Below the pieces are notes generated by a model. The model was not told the origin of the DNA and made no database searches. It worked only from the letters and a program-made list of their open reading frames with translations. From contig NC_135141.1 in NCBI RefSeq assembly GCF_051014445.1, positions 5,022,001 through 5,086,000 on the forward strand: DNA of 64,000 bases. The letters are read 5' to 3'. The stretch's first letter is position 1; the number at the start of each line of letters is the position of its first letter. The DNA comes from Colletes latitarsis. Taxonomy: Eukaryota > Arthropoda > Insecta > Hymenoptera > Colletidae. The position numbers and the translations under genes were made by a program. Below are positions 1 to 11,881 of this stretch, piece after piece.

Positions 1-463
1 CCTAGCTATTAAGAAAGCAGCGGGCTAGTAAACGAGCAGGGAGCAAGTAAGGAAGCAGTATGCTACTAAGCAATCAGTAAGACTAGCAAGTAACCAGTAT
101 GCTAGTAAGCAAGTAGTAAGATAGTAAGCAAGCTGTGAGCTAGTAAGCAACCAGTGAGCTAGTAAGCAACCAGTGCGCTGGTAAGCGAGCAGAAAGCTAG
201 GAGGTTAGCAGTGTGCTAGTAATCAAGCAGTAAGCTAGAATGCCAGCAGCAAGCTAATAAGCATGCACTAAGCTAAAACGCAAGCATCAGTCTTACATGC
301 AGTAAGCGAGTATGCTGGCTGTAAGCTAGTAAGCAAGCAGTAAGCTGGTAGGAAATCTGTTAGCTAGTAAGCAAGTAGTAAGCTACTAAGCAAGCAGTAA
401 GCTAGTAAGCAAGCAGTAAGCTACTATGCAAACAGTAAGCATTTAAGCAAGCAGCTGGATAGT
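1..463. repeat. 19-bp minisatellite, block 1
   Basis: This is a degenerate tandem array with a unit close to AAGCTAGTAAGCAAGCAGT. The unit looks like an 8-bp part (AAGCTAGT) plus an 11-bp part (AAGCAAGCAGT). Units differ by frequent substitutions and small indels, so the array looks old. It is the host DNA for the A1 insertion. I see no gene in it. Confidence 0.85.
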
Positions 464-1506
464 ATCAAGGGGATGGGGATAACGGTGGCGGTCCATAAGA
501 CCGGGGTGATAGCGTTCCATTCACCTCGGCAGGATCCGCCACTCCCTCTAATCCGGTTGGGTGGGGCTGATATCGAGGTGAAGCCCCGGATGAGGTATCT
601 GGGGCTGATCCTCGATAGCCACTGGCGCTTCGGGGAGCATTTCCGCTGCCTGGTTCCCCGGTTGGAGAGGATGGTTTCGGCTTTAGGCCGGATCCTCCCA
701 AGCCTGGGTGGCCCGGCGGGACGAGTTCGCAGCCTCTATGTGGCAATGGTTCAGTCGGTGGACCTATACGGGGCCCCCGTCTGGGCGGACGACCTGGCGG
801 CCTCCCGGCGCAGCATGACGATGCTGAGACGGGTGCAGAGACGGATGGCGCTGAGGGTCGTCCGCGGCTACCGGACCGTGTCGCATGAAGCGGCGACGGT
901 TCTTGCGGGGATGCCGCCCATGGATCTCCTCACGCGGTCGCACGCGATGATGTATCGTCATCGTGTCGACCGTCGCGCGGGAGTGGGGGCGGTCCCGGGA
1001 GAGCAGGAACCTGCTTGGGGCGAGTTGAAGCGCCAAGATCGGCAGTTCGTGGTATTCGCGTGGCAGGAGCGGTTGGTCCTGCCAACCACGGGGCACCGGA
1101 CAGTCGGGGCTGTTCGGCCACTCCTGAGTGAGTGGCTGGACAGATGCCATGGAAGCCTTACCGGATGGCACAGGTATTTTCCGGGCATGGTAGCTTTGGA
1201 AGATACCTGTGCCGGATAGGGAAGGAGCCGACGGCCCGTTGCTGCCGTTGTGACGCCGAGCAGGACACGGCTGATCATACCCTCCAGGTATGCCCAGCGT
1301 GGGAGGGGGAGCGCCGTGTCCTGGTCGGCGTCATAGGGCGGGAAGTCTCGCTGACGGGTGTGGAGCGCGCCATGCCCGGCAGCGAGAGGAAGTGGAGGGC
1401 CGTGGCCTCCTTCTGCGAGACCGTGATGCTGCAGAAGGAGGCCGCGGGAAGGGAGCGCAAGGGCGTCGCGGGCGGCGGCCTTTGCGCGGCGGATGACCCT
1501 GGCTGA
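464..1506 (+). pseudogene. A1 ORF2 remnant: RT thumb region and C-terminal zinc finger
   Basis: This encodes the C-terminal part of an R1-clade ORF2, starting around VAVHKT and including RYLGLILDSHWRF, typical of the region after the RT palm. Frame 1 runs to a stop at 1219. Against A2, a 4-bp deletion near 1158 shifts the frame, and the true continuation is the frame ending at 1506. That part carries the C-terminal CCHC-type finger (CCRCDAEQDTADHTLQVC). A deletion of about 60 bp near 1460 removes the basic tail seen in A2. The catalytic YADD lies upstream of the truncation. It cannot make an active enzyme. Confidence 0.88.
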
Positions 1507-1793
1507 GAGGGGGAGCCTCAGGGGAGCCTCCTCCCGCCGGGCGGCGATGGGTCGGACCGGGTGGGTCCGGGAAGGCACCCTCGGTTGCCTAGAGCGGCCA
1601 TGAGCTCCCGGCCGCCGAGGGGTAGAAACGGTGTCGCAGGCGGTTGCGAGTTGGGGCTCGCAGCCCGCCACTAAATGCGGCTCCGGGACGCATGGCGGCG
1701 GGATGGAGTGGCCCCGTCCTGCCGCTATGAGACAGAGTGTCTACCGGGGGGACCGTTTGTCCCTCCCGGGGATGGGCGCAAAGCGCGAGCACG

Positions 1794-1839
1794 GGGAGGA
1801 TACTGGAAGAATGCTTCGAGCGATTCCCGGTATCCTCCC
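1794..1839 (+). other. 3' UTR hairpin of A1
   Basis: Two 13-nt arms (1794-1806 and 1827-1839) flank a 20-nt loop. The A2 and A3 arms pair perfectly (GGGAGGATACCGG with CCGGTATCCTCCC). A1 has one C-to-T change in the left arm, which still allows a T-G wobble pair. A GGAAGTGTCACCGTGG block follows, related to the GGTCACCGTGG motif of the other copies. I infer that it is an RNA signal for target-primed reverse transcription. Confidence 0.7.
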
Positions 1840-2004
1840 AAATCGTGCGGAAGTGTCACCGTGGGGTTTTTAGTGGGTAGGTCCCGCGCCCGTCGTTCTA
1901 CGGGCGCGGGGAATCCCACACATCCCTCCCGCCTCTCCCCAAGGAGGTGGGAGGGAGTCCTTCGAAGATTTTACCCACGACAAAAAAAAAAAAAAAAAAA
2001 AAAG

Positions 2005-4072
2005 CAGCGGTTAGTAAAGAAGCAGGAAGCTAGTAAGAAAGCATTAGGACTGTAAGCAAGCTGGAAGCTAGTAAGCTAGCAGTAAGCTACTAAGCAAACA
2101 GTAAGCTAGTTAGCAAGCAGCAGGCCAGTAAAAATGCAGTTAGTTAGTTGGGAAGCCGTAAGTTTATAGCAAAGCAGTAAGCTGGTAGGCAAGCGGTAAG
2201 CTGGTGTGAAAGCAGGTAGCTAGTATGGAAGCGGTATTCTAGTAAGCAAGCAGTAAGCTAGTAAGGAACCAGTTAGCTAGTAAGAAAGCAGAATGCCAAT
2301 CGGGAAGCAGTATGCTAGAAAGCAAGCAGCAAGCTAGTAGGCAAGCAGGGAGCTAGTAAGAGAGCAGTGAGCTCGTAAGCAAGCAGTAAGCTAGTATGCA
2401 AGCAGTAAGCTAGTAAGCAAGCAGTAAGCTAGTAAGCTAGCAGTAAGCTACTAAGCTAACAGTAAGCTAGTAAGCAAGCAACAGGCCAGTAAAAATGCAG
2501 TTAGTTAGTTGGGAAGCCGTAAGTTTGTAGCAAAGCCGTATGCTGGTAAGCAAGCAAGAAGCTAGTAAAGGAAGCAGTAAGGTAGTAAGCAAGCAGTAAG
2601 CTAGTAGGCTAGCAGTGAGCTAGCAAGAAAGGTAAGTAAGGGAGCAGGATGCTAGTAAGCAAGCAGTGAGCTAGTAAGCAACCAGTACGCCAGTAAGCAA
2701 GCAGAAGGCTTGTAAGCATGTAGTAAGCGAGTATGCTAGCAGTAAGCTAGTAAGCAAGCAGTGAGATAGAAAGCGAGGTGGAAGCCAGTCAGGAAGCAGT
2801 ATGACAGTAAGCAAGCAGCAAGATAGTAAGCAAGCTTAATGCTACTAAGCATGCAGTAAGCTATTAAGTAACCAGTAAGCTAGTCTGCAAGCAGATAGCT
2901 GGTAAGAAAGCTGTTAGCTAGTACGCTATTAAGCAAGCAGTATGCTAGTAAGCAAGCAGTGAGCCAGTGAGCAAACAGGATGCTAGTAAGGAAGCAATAT
3001 GCTAGAGAGCAAGCAGTAAACTAGAAAGCAAGCAGCAAGCTAGTAAGGAAGCACTAAGCTAGAAACCAAGCAGCAAGCTAACAAGCAAGCAGGAAGCTGG
3101 TAAGCAAGCAGGTAGCTACGAAGGAAGTAGTAAGCTAGTAAGCAACCAGTAAGCTAGAAAGCAAACAGTGAGCTAGTAACCCAGCAGTGAGCCAGCAAGG
3201 AAGCATTATGCTAGTAAGCAAGCAGGAAGCTGGTAAGCAAGCAGGTAGCTACGAAGGAAGTAGTAAGCTAGTAAGCAACCAGTAAGCTAGTAAGCAAGCA
3301 GTAGGCTAGAAAACAAGCAGCAGGCGATTAAGAAAGCAGTCTGCTATTGAGCAAGCAGTATGCTAGTAAGCAACCAGTAAGCAAGTAAGCAACAAGTAAG
3401 CTAGGAAGCAAGCAGCAGGGTAGAAAGGAAGAAAGTACCAACTAAGAAAGCAGTATGCTAGTAAGCAAGCAGTAAGATTGTAAGCAAGCAGTAAGATAGT
3501 AAGCTGGCAGAGAGCTAGAAAGCATAGAGCAGGCTAGTAAGAAAGCAGTTAGCTAATAAGCAAGCAGTAAGCTAATAAACATGCAGTGAGCCAGTTTGCA
3601 AGCAGTAAGCTAATAAGCTTGCAGTCAGTCAGTAAGCAGGCTGCAGTTTATACAGGATGTATTTAACTAGTAAGAAAGCACTATGCTAGTAAGCAAGCAG
3701 TATGCTAGAAAGCAAGCCGCAAGATAGTAAGAAAGCAAGACGCTAGAAAGAAAGCAGCAGGCTTGTAACGAAGCAGTTAGCTATTGCGCATACAGTAAAG
3801 TAGAAAGCATGCAGCAGGCTAGTAAGGAAGCAGATAGATATTGAGCATGCGGTAAACTAGTAGACGGGCTGTAAGCTAGTAAGCATCCAGTATGCTAGTA
3901 TGCAGGTAGTAAGCTGGTAAGATAGCAGTTAGCTAGTAAGGAAGTAGTAAGCTAGTAAGCAAGTAGTAGGCTAGTAAGCGAGCAGAAAGCTAGTAAGCAA
4001 CCAGCATGCTAGTATGGAAGCAACAGGCTAGTATGAAAGCACTTAGCTAGTAAGAAAGCAGTATGCTAGTAT
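2005..4072. repeat. 19-bp minisatellite, block 2
   Basis: This is the largest uninterrupted stretch of the degenerate AAGCTAGTAAGCAAGCAGT-type array. It also contains local longer-period duplications. For example, the text around 2430-2540 repeats that around 2080-2170, including an unusual GTTAGTTGGGAAGCCGTAAGTTT segment. I see no ORF, RNA gene or regulatory element in it. Confidence 0.85.
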
Positions 4073-4363
4073 TGAGGATCTATCTTTGTGATAGATTTCC
4101 CCAGTCGCTTTCCGCAGTAAGAAGAAGGAATAATTTGTTGAAACGGTATAATGTGTAAGACACGGAGCCGACGAAATATGTGGAAGACTTTTCTCCGCGG
4201 TCTGGGTTGTCGCACGACAAACTTCAAACCGGGAAAAATCCCGGCTATATATGCGTCCCCAAATGTTCAACAGACCTATTGGTTTTATGACATGGCCTGG
4301 GCCGACGTCGAACAGAGAAAAATCGCGAAAATTCGGAAATACAAAATATATCTATTCTCAACA
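4073..4363 (-). repeat. 3' LTR of the copia element
   Basis: Read on the minus strand, this 291-bp segment begins TGTTGAGAATA directly after the purine tract GTGGGAG and ends GATCCTCA, giving the canonical TG...CA ends. A TATA-like motif (TATATA within GCATATATAGCC, plus positions about 4246-4252) lies inside and may be the LTR promoter. No second LTR copy is seen in the window, so the limits rest on the terminal dinucleotides and the purine tract. Confidence 0.75.
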
Positions 4364-4370
4364 CTCCCAC

Positions 4371-5825
4371 TTATTTTGAATGTCCGCTTATATTTAATTT
4401 TTCTCTCGGATAGCAAAACGGCTGCTTTTGCAAAGGCTTAGCAAAGATATCAGCCAATTGTTCTTTCGATTTAACATATTTAATTTCTACTTCTCCGCGA
4501 TTAACGACATCACGAGTAAAATGGTACTTTATACCAATGTGTTTCGAGTGCTTATGGTTTTCGGAACTATTAGCAATTTTTATGGCCGCTTGGTTATCAA
4601 CAAAAGCAGTGACGATATTGCACACAACATCCAATTCATTCAACATACGACGTAACCAAACCGCTTCTTTCACGCCGTGAGCTAACGTGATATATTCCGA
4701 CTCAGCGGTCAAAAGGGCAACGACCTTTTGCAATTGACTGGACCACGAAATTGGTCCACTATTCAAAATATAGACAAATCCACTCCTAGATCTTCGAGTC
4801 TCTGAGCATCCGGCATAATGAGCATCCGTGAATCCCGAAATAACAAGCGAACTCCCACTATTTCCGTAAACTATTCCGTGATCACGTGTTCCATTTAAAT
4901 AATGCATTATTTTCTTTACCGATTGCCAATGAGTGTCGACGTAAGAACACAAAAATTGACTTGCGTAATTGACCGTAAATTCGATATCCGGGCGACAAAT
5001 TCGTGCAGCGAATAATAAAGAGCCTATTGCCTCACGAAACGGTATTTTACTGTAAGTCGCAGGTGTTTGTTTTTGCATGGGCATACCTGGCTCCGCAGGT
5101 ACACTTGACGGATTTGTTTCATGCATATTAAAGGTCTTTAATATTTTCTTAATATAGCCCGGTTAAGAAATTTTTAAGAGTCGTCGTTCGCGTTTAATTT
5201 CGAAACCGAGAAATTCATCGGCCCGATCTACCGAGATTTGAAGATTACCTTCTAAATAATCTAAGACACTCTTAATTGCATTCTCGCTTTTGCTCATAAT
5301 CAAATCATCATCGACATACAGGGCTAAATACACTTTTGAACTTTCCACTACACCGACAAGCACGCACATATCACTTGCGATGTTCACGAGATTAAATTCG
5401 TTCAGAAACCTCGTGAACTTCTCGTTCCAGCATTTGGGTGACTGCTTCAATCTATACAAGCAGCGATGTAGCGGGAAGACTGCATCCGGTTGGCTCTAAA
5501 TTGTGTATTCTGGAGGCTGCTCCAAATAAATTTCTTCTTGAAGATTGCCATATAGAAAAGCGGTTTTCACATCGAACTTCATTATTTCATAATCTTCTTT
5601 CGCAGCTATTGCAAGAAGAGTTCTAATGGACTCGTAGCGAACGACAGGTGCGAATGTGTCAAAATAATCGATTTCTTCTCGTTGTCGGAATCCTTTCGCT
5701 ACGAGTCTCGCCTTGTATCTCTTCAGATTTCCAGCTGCATCATTTTTGATTGAGAAAACCCATTTGCGGAGTCTCGCTTGAGCCGTCACAGCGTTAGGAC
5801 GTACTTGTTTACGCTCCTGCCAGCG
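4371..5825 (-). pseudogene. Copia pol fragment: reverse transcriptase and RNase H
   Basis: One reading frame runs from about 5825 down to the stop at 4371, with in-frame stops at 5498-5496 (TAG) and near 5165 (TAA). The N-terminal part has KWVFSIK, ARLVAKGFRQ, DTFAPVVR and FDVKTAFLYGNL, the start of the copia RT domain. After the first stop come YRLKQSPKCWN and the catalytic ALYVDDDL. After the second come GSLLFAARICRPDIEF and the RNase H region (GFTDAHYAGC, SWSSQLQKVVALLTAESEY, VDNQAAIKIA), then KHIGIKYHFTRD and EQLADIFAKPL. The catalytic residues are present but the stops make it a dead fragment. Integrase and gag are absent. Confidence 0.9.
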
Positions 5826-5929
5826 AGTTTACCATTCGATTCTATTATATAGTGAACCTATTACGGCAAAATAAGTTTCTGTGCTTTCTGTGTTCGGAAG
5901 TACTTTTCGTGGAAGGAGTATCAGCATAA

Positions 5930-7283
5930 ATGAGTGCCTCCAATATTGGAGGTGCCCATTCTCAACGTTTTGTAAACTACACTGAAGTAAAGCCAACAAT
6001 GTCTACAACAATGTCTACATCAAAAGTATCGTATGCTCAAGTTACCCAAAATGTTTTTGATCCGAAAAAGGATCATGCCCTTGTAGTCGATGCAATAGAA
6101 GGAATCACGATCAAAGAATACACCATATCCATTGGAAAATTAGTCGGTCCAACTAATATACGATTCAGATCCAGAATTTCTCACGGGAGAGTATGTCTAT
6201 ATTTGAGCAGTTAAACTATCATTGATACTCTCCTCAGTACCCACAAAAATGTAAACATTAGCGGTTACATTCTTGAAATACGTCCGCTTGTTTCTCCTGC
6301 TAAACGTACATTATTGTCTAATGTATGCCCAACAATACCGAACAATATTATCGAAAATAAATTGATAGAACTGAATATATCTAGAAAATCTCAAATATCG
6401 TATATTCGAGCAGGAATGACTGAACCTGGATACAGTCATATTCTGAGTTTCAGAAGACAAGTGTATATTGATCCAGATGATATTAATAAACTACCAGATG
6501 CTATGCAAATTAACTATGATAACACATTATACTGGAATACATTTCAACTGTAAAATTGACGTGTTTCATTTGTAGAGGCGAAGGTCATCTCGCCAAGCAC
6601 TGTAAAAATAGTGGCACTGTCAATCAAGAATCTTCAGTTACCGTTCAGCAGGAAGATCATACTTCTTTCACTCCAATGGTCGACCTTGAGAAGGAATCCA
6701 GTAATGATATGACTACTTACAGTCAAGTGATGGATGACATATCTGATAATAACAACCTTTCTCAAGAAATTGATCAGGATAAACAAGCATCAAACGAAGA
6801 AAACAATTCATTCAAAGTTCATCTTGTACTCAGCATCAAACGTCCTCATTCAGACAACAGTTCGATCTACAACTCCTCTAATTTAAGTGAAATTCCAAGT
6901 ACTACGGACATCGAAATTAAAAAAACCATATGCAAAAACATAAAAAAAAAAATAAGAAGTCTAAGACAGATAGCTTTTCAGATGAATTTAAAGAACAATT
7001 CGATCTTATAAAACCACTCATTAAGAGTACGACACAAAACCCTCCTCTCAGTGTTGAGAATTTATCCAATTTTATTGTGGAAAGTTCGAACAACTCAGAT
7101 ATACAAGGACTTGCTTCTAAATTCAACAACGACACTCCAGCACTTATCGAAATGTTAAAACAAACGCAAAAACACATCAAAAAGAAAAAATGTAAGGTTC
7201 TGACTTCCAGTATTATTAAAAAGTTACTATCAAATAAGAAAGACACTTCTAGTGAGGATTTTAGCTCTTCAGAAGACCAATGA
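5930..7283 (+). pseudogene. D ORF1: gag-like protein with zinc knuckle
   Basis: The N-terminal part begins at ATG 5930. An in-frame TAA lies at 6212-6214, after which the same frame continues to 6553. The frame then shifts to one carrying a CCHC knuckle (CFICRGEGHLAKHC, from about 6562), and shifts again near the A-rich run at about 6935-6955 to the frame that ends at 7283. The C-terminal third is polar and Lys/Ser-rich. ORF1 proteins of this type bind element RNA. The stop overlaps the ORF2 start as ATGA (7280-7283), which suggests coupled translation of the two ORFs in the ancestral element. This copy has at least two frameshifts and one stop. Confidence 0.82.
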
Positions 7284-10200
7284 ATAATTCAAATTTGTTA
7301 TTTCAATCGCAATCTCCCACCTATTCTACTCAACGTAGTCGCAGCTCCTCAAATCTACGTCTGTTCTTCTGGAATGCAAGAAGCATCATACAACGGAAAG
7401 AAGAAGTTGAAGTTTTGTTAAAAAATTTAGACATATTTGTGTGTGTGGAATCGTGGTTGACTCTCGAAAAAGACTTAAAGTTTCCAAGCTTTAATGCATA
7501 TAGACGTGATAGATTACATTCTCGCGGAGGCGGCATTATTTTTCTTATACGTAAGTCCATTGCGTTTTCAGAGATAAATCATTTAATTTCAGTTCATGAC
7601 TCCAGCGAAATTGGTGGCGTAAATTTAACTAATATTAATCTCCCTTTAAAGATCATATCTTGTTATAGAACTCCAGGTTCTGTTCTTTCCCAATCTCAGT
7701 GGGATCAACTAGTTAGTAATATTGGAAGAAATGACAATTGTATTTTCATGGGGGACTTTAACTCCCATCATAGGATATGCAATTGTTCCATTACTGACCA
7801 GAATGGTGAAAGGCTTTTGCAGGCTATTGATAATAATGATTTATTTCTGCATAACCCAAATTCATTCACTCATATCGATCCTTATAGGAATAATAAGTCT
7901 AATATTGACCTCATCCTATCATCTATGAATATTGCAGATAAAATTAACATTAAGGTTTCTGATGAAACTCTAGGTTCTGACCATTATCCTATCTTTTTTG
8001 ACATTTTGGTCGAAAAAAATTATTATTATAGAAAATCTTTTAAAATTGATTCTGTTCGCACAGATTGGGACGGTGCCCTATCATACCTAGATATTCATTA
8101 TGTTGATTTTTTTGATCCTCTTTATGACACTTCAACTGGTAGTGAAAAATATAAGTTTTTTATTAATGTACTAACGAATTCCATTAAGCACAACACTCCT
8201 GAAAGGAAAAGAGTAAATCTTCGTAGACATAGAAATCCTGTCCCTTGGTGGGACTTGGAATGTGATAAGTTCAAAAGACTAAGAAAAGCTGCATATAAAA
8301 AATGGGAATATTCTCATAACCTAACTGATTTAATTAACTATAAGAAAATTCTAGCTCAAACAAAGAAATTATTTAAAAAAGAAAAGAAGGATAGTCTAAG
8401 GGAATTCGCTGAAAAAATCAACATTCACACTGATACAAAATTTGCTTGGAACAGAGTTAGAATTTTAAAAAATAAATGGGTTAAAATTAACCCAAAGAGC
8501 ATAACTGAGAATCTCCAAAATGAAAATCAAATTTTGTCTTCTCTGGACAAGATTAGTCCTCCATGGGTTCCTATCGATCCTACCTATATACCAAACGGTA
8601 GTGTCAATGAGTTTTTTCATGTATGCTTCAATCTAACCGAATTTAACGCTGCCTTAGCCTCACGATATGATGGCTCGGCTCCGGGTCTTGACGGGATCAA
8701 TTATCTAGTTATCAAAACATTATCTGTACAATATAAGCTATTACTTCTAGATATTTATAACGAAATTTACTTATCAAATGACTACCCTCAGGAATGGAAT
8801 CAATATTTCATTCATTTCATTGAAAAATCAGACAAAAAAAGCGTCCGTCCTATAGCCCTTTCCTCTTGCTTCTGTAAACTGTTTGAAACGCTTATAAAAA
8901 ATAGGTTACAATGGTGGATTGAACACCAAAATCTACTTCCAGCTAGCCAAACGGGTTTTCGTAAAGGTCAATCATGTATAGATAATGCCACCAAGCTAAT
9001 GTTATACATTCAGGAAGGATTTTATAAGAGAAAGGATACCTTGGCAGCCTTTTGGATGTCCAAGGTGCTTTTGATAACGTTCATTGCGATATTTTGTTGA
9101 ACAAACTGGCCTCTGTAGGTTGCACTGACCGTTTAATTCGATTTGTTAAATTTTTAACGTACATAAGGGAAACATTCACAAGTTTGACAGGCGACGAAGT
9201 TAGATTTGTTTTCAAAGGTGTCCCTCAAGGAGGTGTATTAAGTCCACTTCTATATCTAATATATGTTTCAAAAATTACTGAAAATTTGCCCAAAAATATT
9301 TGTGTATCTCAATTCGCAAATGACATTGCAGTTTATTCAAAAATCTCTCCACTAAGAAAATGTAAACATCTTATAGAAAGATCTATTTTCATTATAAAGT
9401 GTAACCTTCTTTTATTAGGTTTGGAACTTAGCCCACAGAAAACAGCCTTCCTTCACTTTAACAACAATAAGATCCTTCCTGGACAAACTGAAATTAAAGT
9501 AAATGATTGCATTATCAAATCTAGCTGCTCCACTCGATTCTTAGGAATAATTTTTGATTATGAACTATCTTTCAAGATTCATTTATCTTATGTTCAAAAC
9601 AAATGTATGAGGGCCTTAAATATCGTTAAATTTCTATGCGGAACATGGTGGGGCTCAGACCCAACAACATTATTAATTCTTTACAAAAGTTTTGTTCGTT
9701 CAAATATTGATTATGGATGCTTCACTTATTTTTCTACACGTAAAGATCTAAACTACAAACTAGAAAAAATTCAATTTTCTGCCATTAGATCGGCTTTAGG
9801 TTATCGTATATCTACTCCTACCAACATTCTATTGGCTGAGTCAAAGCTCCCGTTAATAAGAGATCGTGTAAAATTCTTATGTAATAGTTACTTGAGTAAA
9901 GTTATTTCCAATACTTCCATCCTGGTCAACAATGAAATACATCAATATTATTCCAAGTCCAGAAATTTTAAACGCAAGAGGAAAAGACTTATACATCAAT
10001 GTATTGATGATATCCCTATCATAAAAAGAAATTTAAGAATCAGTAACTGTTATGATATTTATCGTCTGGATTATAATGTTATTATTAATTCGATTCCAAT
10101 AAATACTGAACTTGGTCATGATCTTAAAATATCTGACCATCCAAATTCCATATTACATAATTGGCTTCCAAACTGTGACTCATACGCAATTTTTACTGAT

Positions 10201-11064
10201 GGTAGTAAAATTCCAGGTTCTAACTCTGTTGGATCTGGATGCATTTGTAAGGATTTAAATATATCTACCAAAAAAAGCATCCCATCTAGTGCTTGTATAT
10301 TTATGGCTGAATGCATTGCTTTAATTGATGCTCTTGACATTGCTCCTTTGGACACAAACCAAAATTATAAAATACTTACCGATTCTCTCAGTGCCCTGCT
10401 ATGTCTACAAAGGTCAAAGATTAATATAATGACCAACTTATGTATTTATGAAATTAAGGAGAAATACTTTAAGTTCAAGAAAAGCACATCAAATAATAGC
10501 AGTATAGAATTTGCTTGGATTCTGTCCCATTCAGGCATTGTTGGAAATGATGAGGCTGACGCCTTAGCTAAGTCGGGTACACTAGAACGAGCTAATAAGA
10601 GTATTGTCATTCCATTTTCTGATTTACGGGAATTTTTTAAACACAAATGTAGATAAAGTATTAGTGATTTCACAATGCAGCAGGGTCAATTTAAAGGCAA
10701 GGAATACTTTCAATATTATGTTAGAGATGTGACTGCACCATGGTTCTCGGGTAGAGGTTTATCACGGCAATTTATTGTCACATTCAATCGTTGTAGAGCA
10801 GGTCACTATCATCTTGCAGCATCTCTTTCACGACTACACATAATAGATGATCCCAAATGTAACTGCGGTAATGAGGTTCAAGATCTTAACCATATCATTT
10901 GGCAATGTACCTTGTTTGAATCACAAAGAGTTGATCTTATGAAAAAATTAAGGAATCTCAAACTGTTTCCACCCTTAAATATCAGATCGTTACTTTATGA
11001 ACCGAATATTCAGGCATGTTATTTTCTTTTCAATTTTTTCAAGCAATGTAATTTAAAGATTTAG
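7280..11064 (+). pseudogene. D ORF2: endonuclease, reverse transcriptase, RNase H
   Basis: An APE-like endonuclease occupies about residues 25-255 (LFFWNARSI, CVESWL, FMGDFNSHH, NIDLILS, LGSDHYPIFF). The RT follows (APGLDGINY, RPIALSSCFCKLFE, ASQTGFRKGQS, DVQGAFDNV, GVPQGGVLSPLLYL). Where FADD is expected it reads FAND: codon 9319-9321 is AAT, one base from an Asp codon, so a catalytic Asp is lost. A single T appears missing in the run at 9050-9053, which splits the ORF. RNase H follows (FTDGS, MAECIAL, TDSLSAL, SHSGIVGNDEADALAK). An in-frame TAA at 10654-10656 precedes a terminal Cys-His motif (CNCGNEVQDLNHIIWQC). The frame ends at 11064. Confidence 0.9.
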
Positions 11065-11214
11065 AGTGATGTACTTATGTATTATATACCTAATGTGTCC
11101 CACGGTTCCGATATTCTTAATGCTTAACAGTAAGATATACATATATTACTAATGTATTGCTTTATAACCCCCTATGGGGGGTTTCAATTAGGCTTGCAAT
11201 ATAAAAAAAAAAAA
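11065..11214 (+). other. D 3' UTR with hairpin and poly(A)
   Basis: This is a short AT-rich 3' UTR. A G/C hairpin sits at 11166-11183 (AACCCCC, loop TAT, GGGGGGTT, with one unpaired G). It lies about 20 nt before the 12-nt poly(A). I infer that it may mark the RNA 3' end for reverse transcription. Confidence 0.55.
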
Positions 11215-11881
11215 GTAAGCTAGTGAGCAAGCAGCAAGCTACTAAGAAAGCAGTTAGCTAGTAAGCAAGCACTAAGCTAGTAAGCCAGGAGGAAGGTATA
11301 CAGGAAGCAGAAGGCCAGTAGGCAAGCGGTAAGCTAGAAAGCATGCAGCAAGCTAGTATGCAACCTGTAAGCTAGAAAGCAAGCAGCAGGCTAGTAAGAA
11401 AGCAATTAGCTATTGAGCAAGCAGTAAACTAGTGAGCAGCCAGTAAACTTGTAAGCAAGCAGTAAGATGGTAAGAACACAGTTATCTAGGGAGCACGTAG
11501 TAAGCTAGTAAGCAAGCAGTTAGCCCTAAAGCAAGCAGCAGGCTAGCAAGCAAGAAGCAAGTAAGTAAGCCACCAGTAAGCTAGTAAGCAAGCAGTGAGC
11601 TAGTAGGCGAGGCGGAAGCTAGTAAGCAACCAGTAAGCTTGTCAGCAAGGCGTAAGCCAGTGACGAAGCAGTCAGTTAGTAAGAAATCAGTAATCTAGTA
11701 ATCAAGCAGTAAGCTTGAAAGCAAGCTGCAGACTAGTAAGCAAGCAATAAGCCCGAAAGCAAGCAGCAGGCGAGTAAGCTAGCAGCAAGCTTGTAAGCAA
11801 GCAGTGAGCTAGTAGGCAAGCAGAAAGCTAGAAAGGAGGCAGTATGATAGTAAGCACGCTGTAAACTTGTAAGCAAGTAAG
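11215..11881. repeat. 19-bp minisatellite, block 3
   Basis: This is the last block of the degenerate 19-bp array. It stops abruptly at about 11881, where the text changes from AGCAAGTAAG to the satellite sequence CTGGGATTTGCC. There is no transposon at the junction, so this is a direct satellite-to-satellite boundary. Confidence 0.82.

Larger units (their letters stand above)
464..2004 (+). mobile_element. A1: 5'-truncated R1-clade non-LTR retrotransposon
   Basis: This is the 3' part of a non-LTR element: the end of the reverse transcriptase ORF, a 3' UTR of about 500 nt and a 23-nt poly(A) (1982-2004). It matches the 12188-14846 copy (A2) along its length, starting just after the catalytic RT motifs. 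Both flanks are 19-bp minisatellite. The left flank (GCAGCTGGATAGTA) and right flank (GCAGCGGTTAGTA) may be a decayed target-site duplication, but the host is itself repetitive, so this is uncertain. A1 carries a 4-bp and an approximately 60-bp deletion relative to A2, so it is the older copy. Confidence 0.92.
4073..5840 (-). mobile_element. Ty1/copia-type LTR retrotransposon, 3' half
   Basis: This is the 3' portion of a copia-superfamily element on the minus strand: RT and RNase H coding sequence, a purine-rich tract (GTGGGAG, next to the pol stop) and a full 3' LTR. The 5' LTR, gag, protease and integrase are missing. The right boundary is fuzzy: coding similarity fades at about 5825-5840, where the 5' region of element D begins head to head with it. 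Its left flank is minisatellite. With the 5' end lost, no target-site duplication can be verified. Confidence 0.88.
5850..11214 (+). mobile_element. D: I-like non-LTR retrotransposon, near full length
   Basis: This is a two-ORF non-LTR element of about 5.4 kb, AT-rich compared with the GC-rich A and B families. It has a short 5' leader, ORF1 (gag with CCHC), ORF2 (APE-type endonuclease, RT, RNase H and a C-terminal Cys-His motif), a 3' UTR of about 140 nt and a 12-nt poly(A) (11203-11214). RNase H with that C-terminal motif suggests the I-clade or a relative; the clade call is inference. The 5' boundary against the copia fragment lies somewhere in 5825-5900. The right flank is minisatellite. 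It carries at least three frameshifts and two stops. Confidence 0.88.

Noticed and set aside
465..1171. Minus-strand frames opposite A1
   Set aside because: They are shadows of the A1 RT coding strand.
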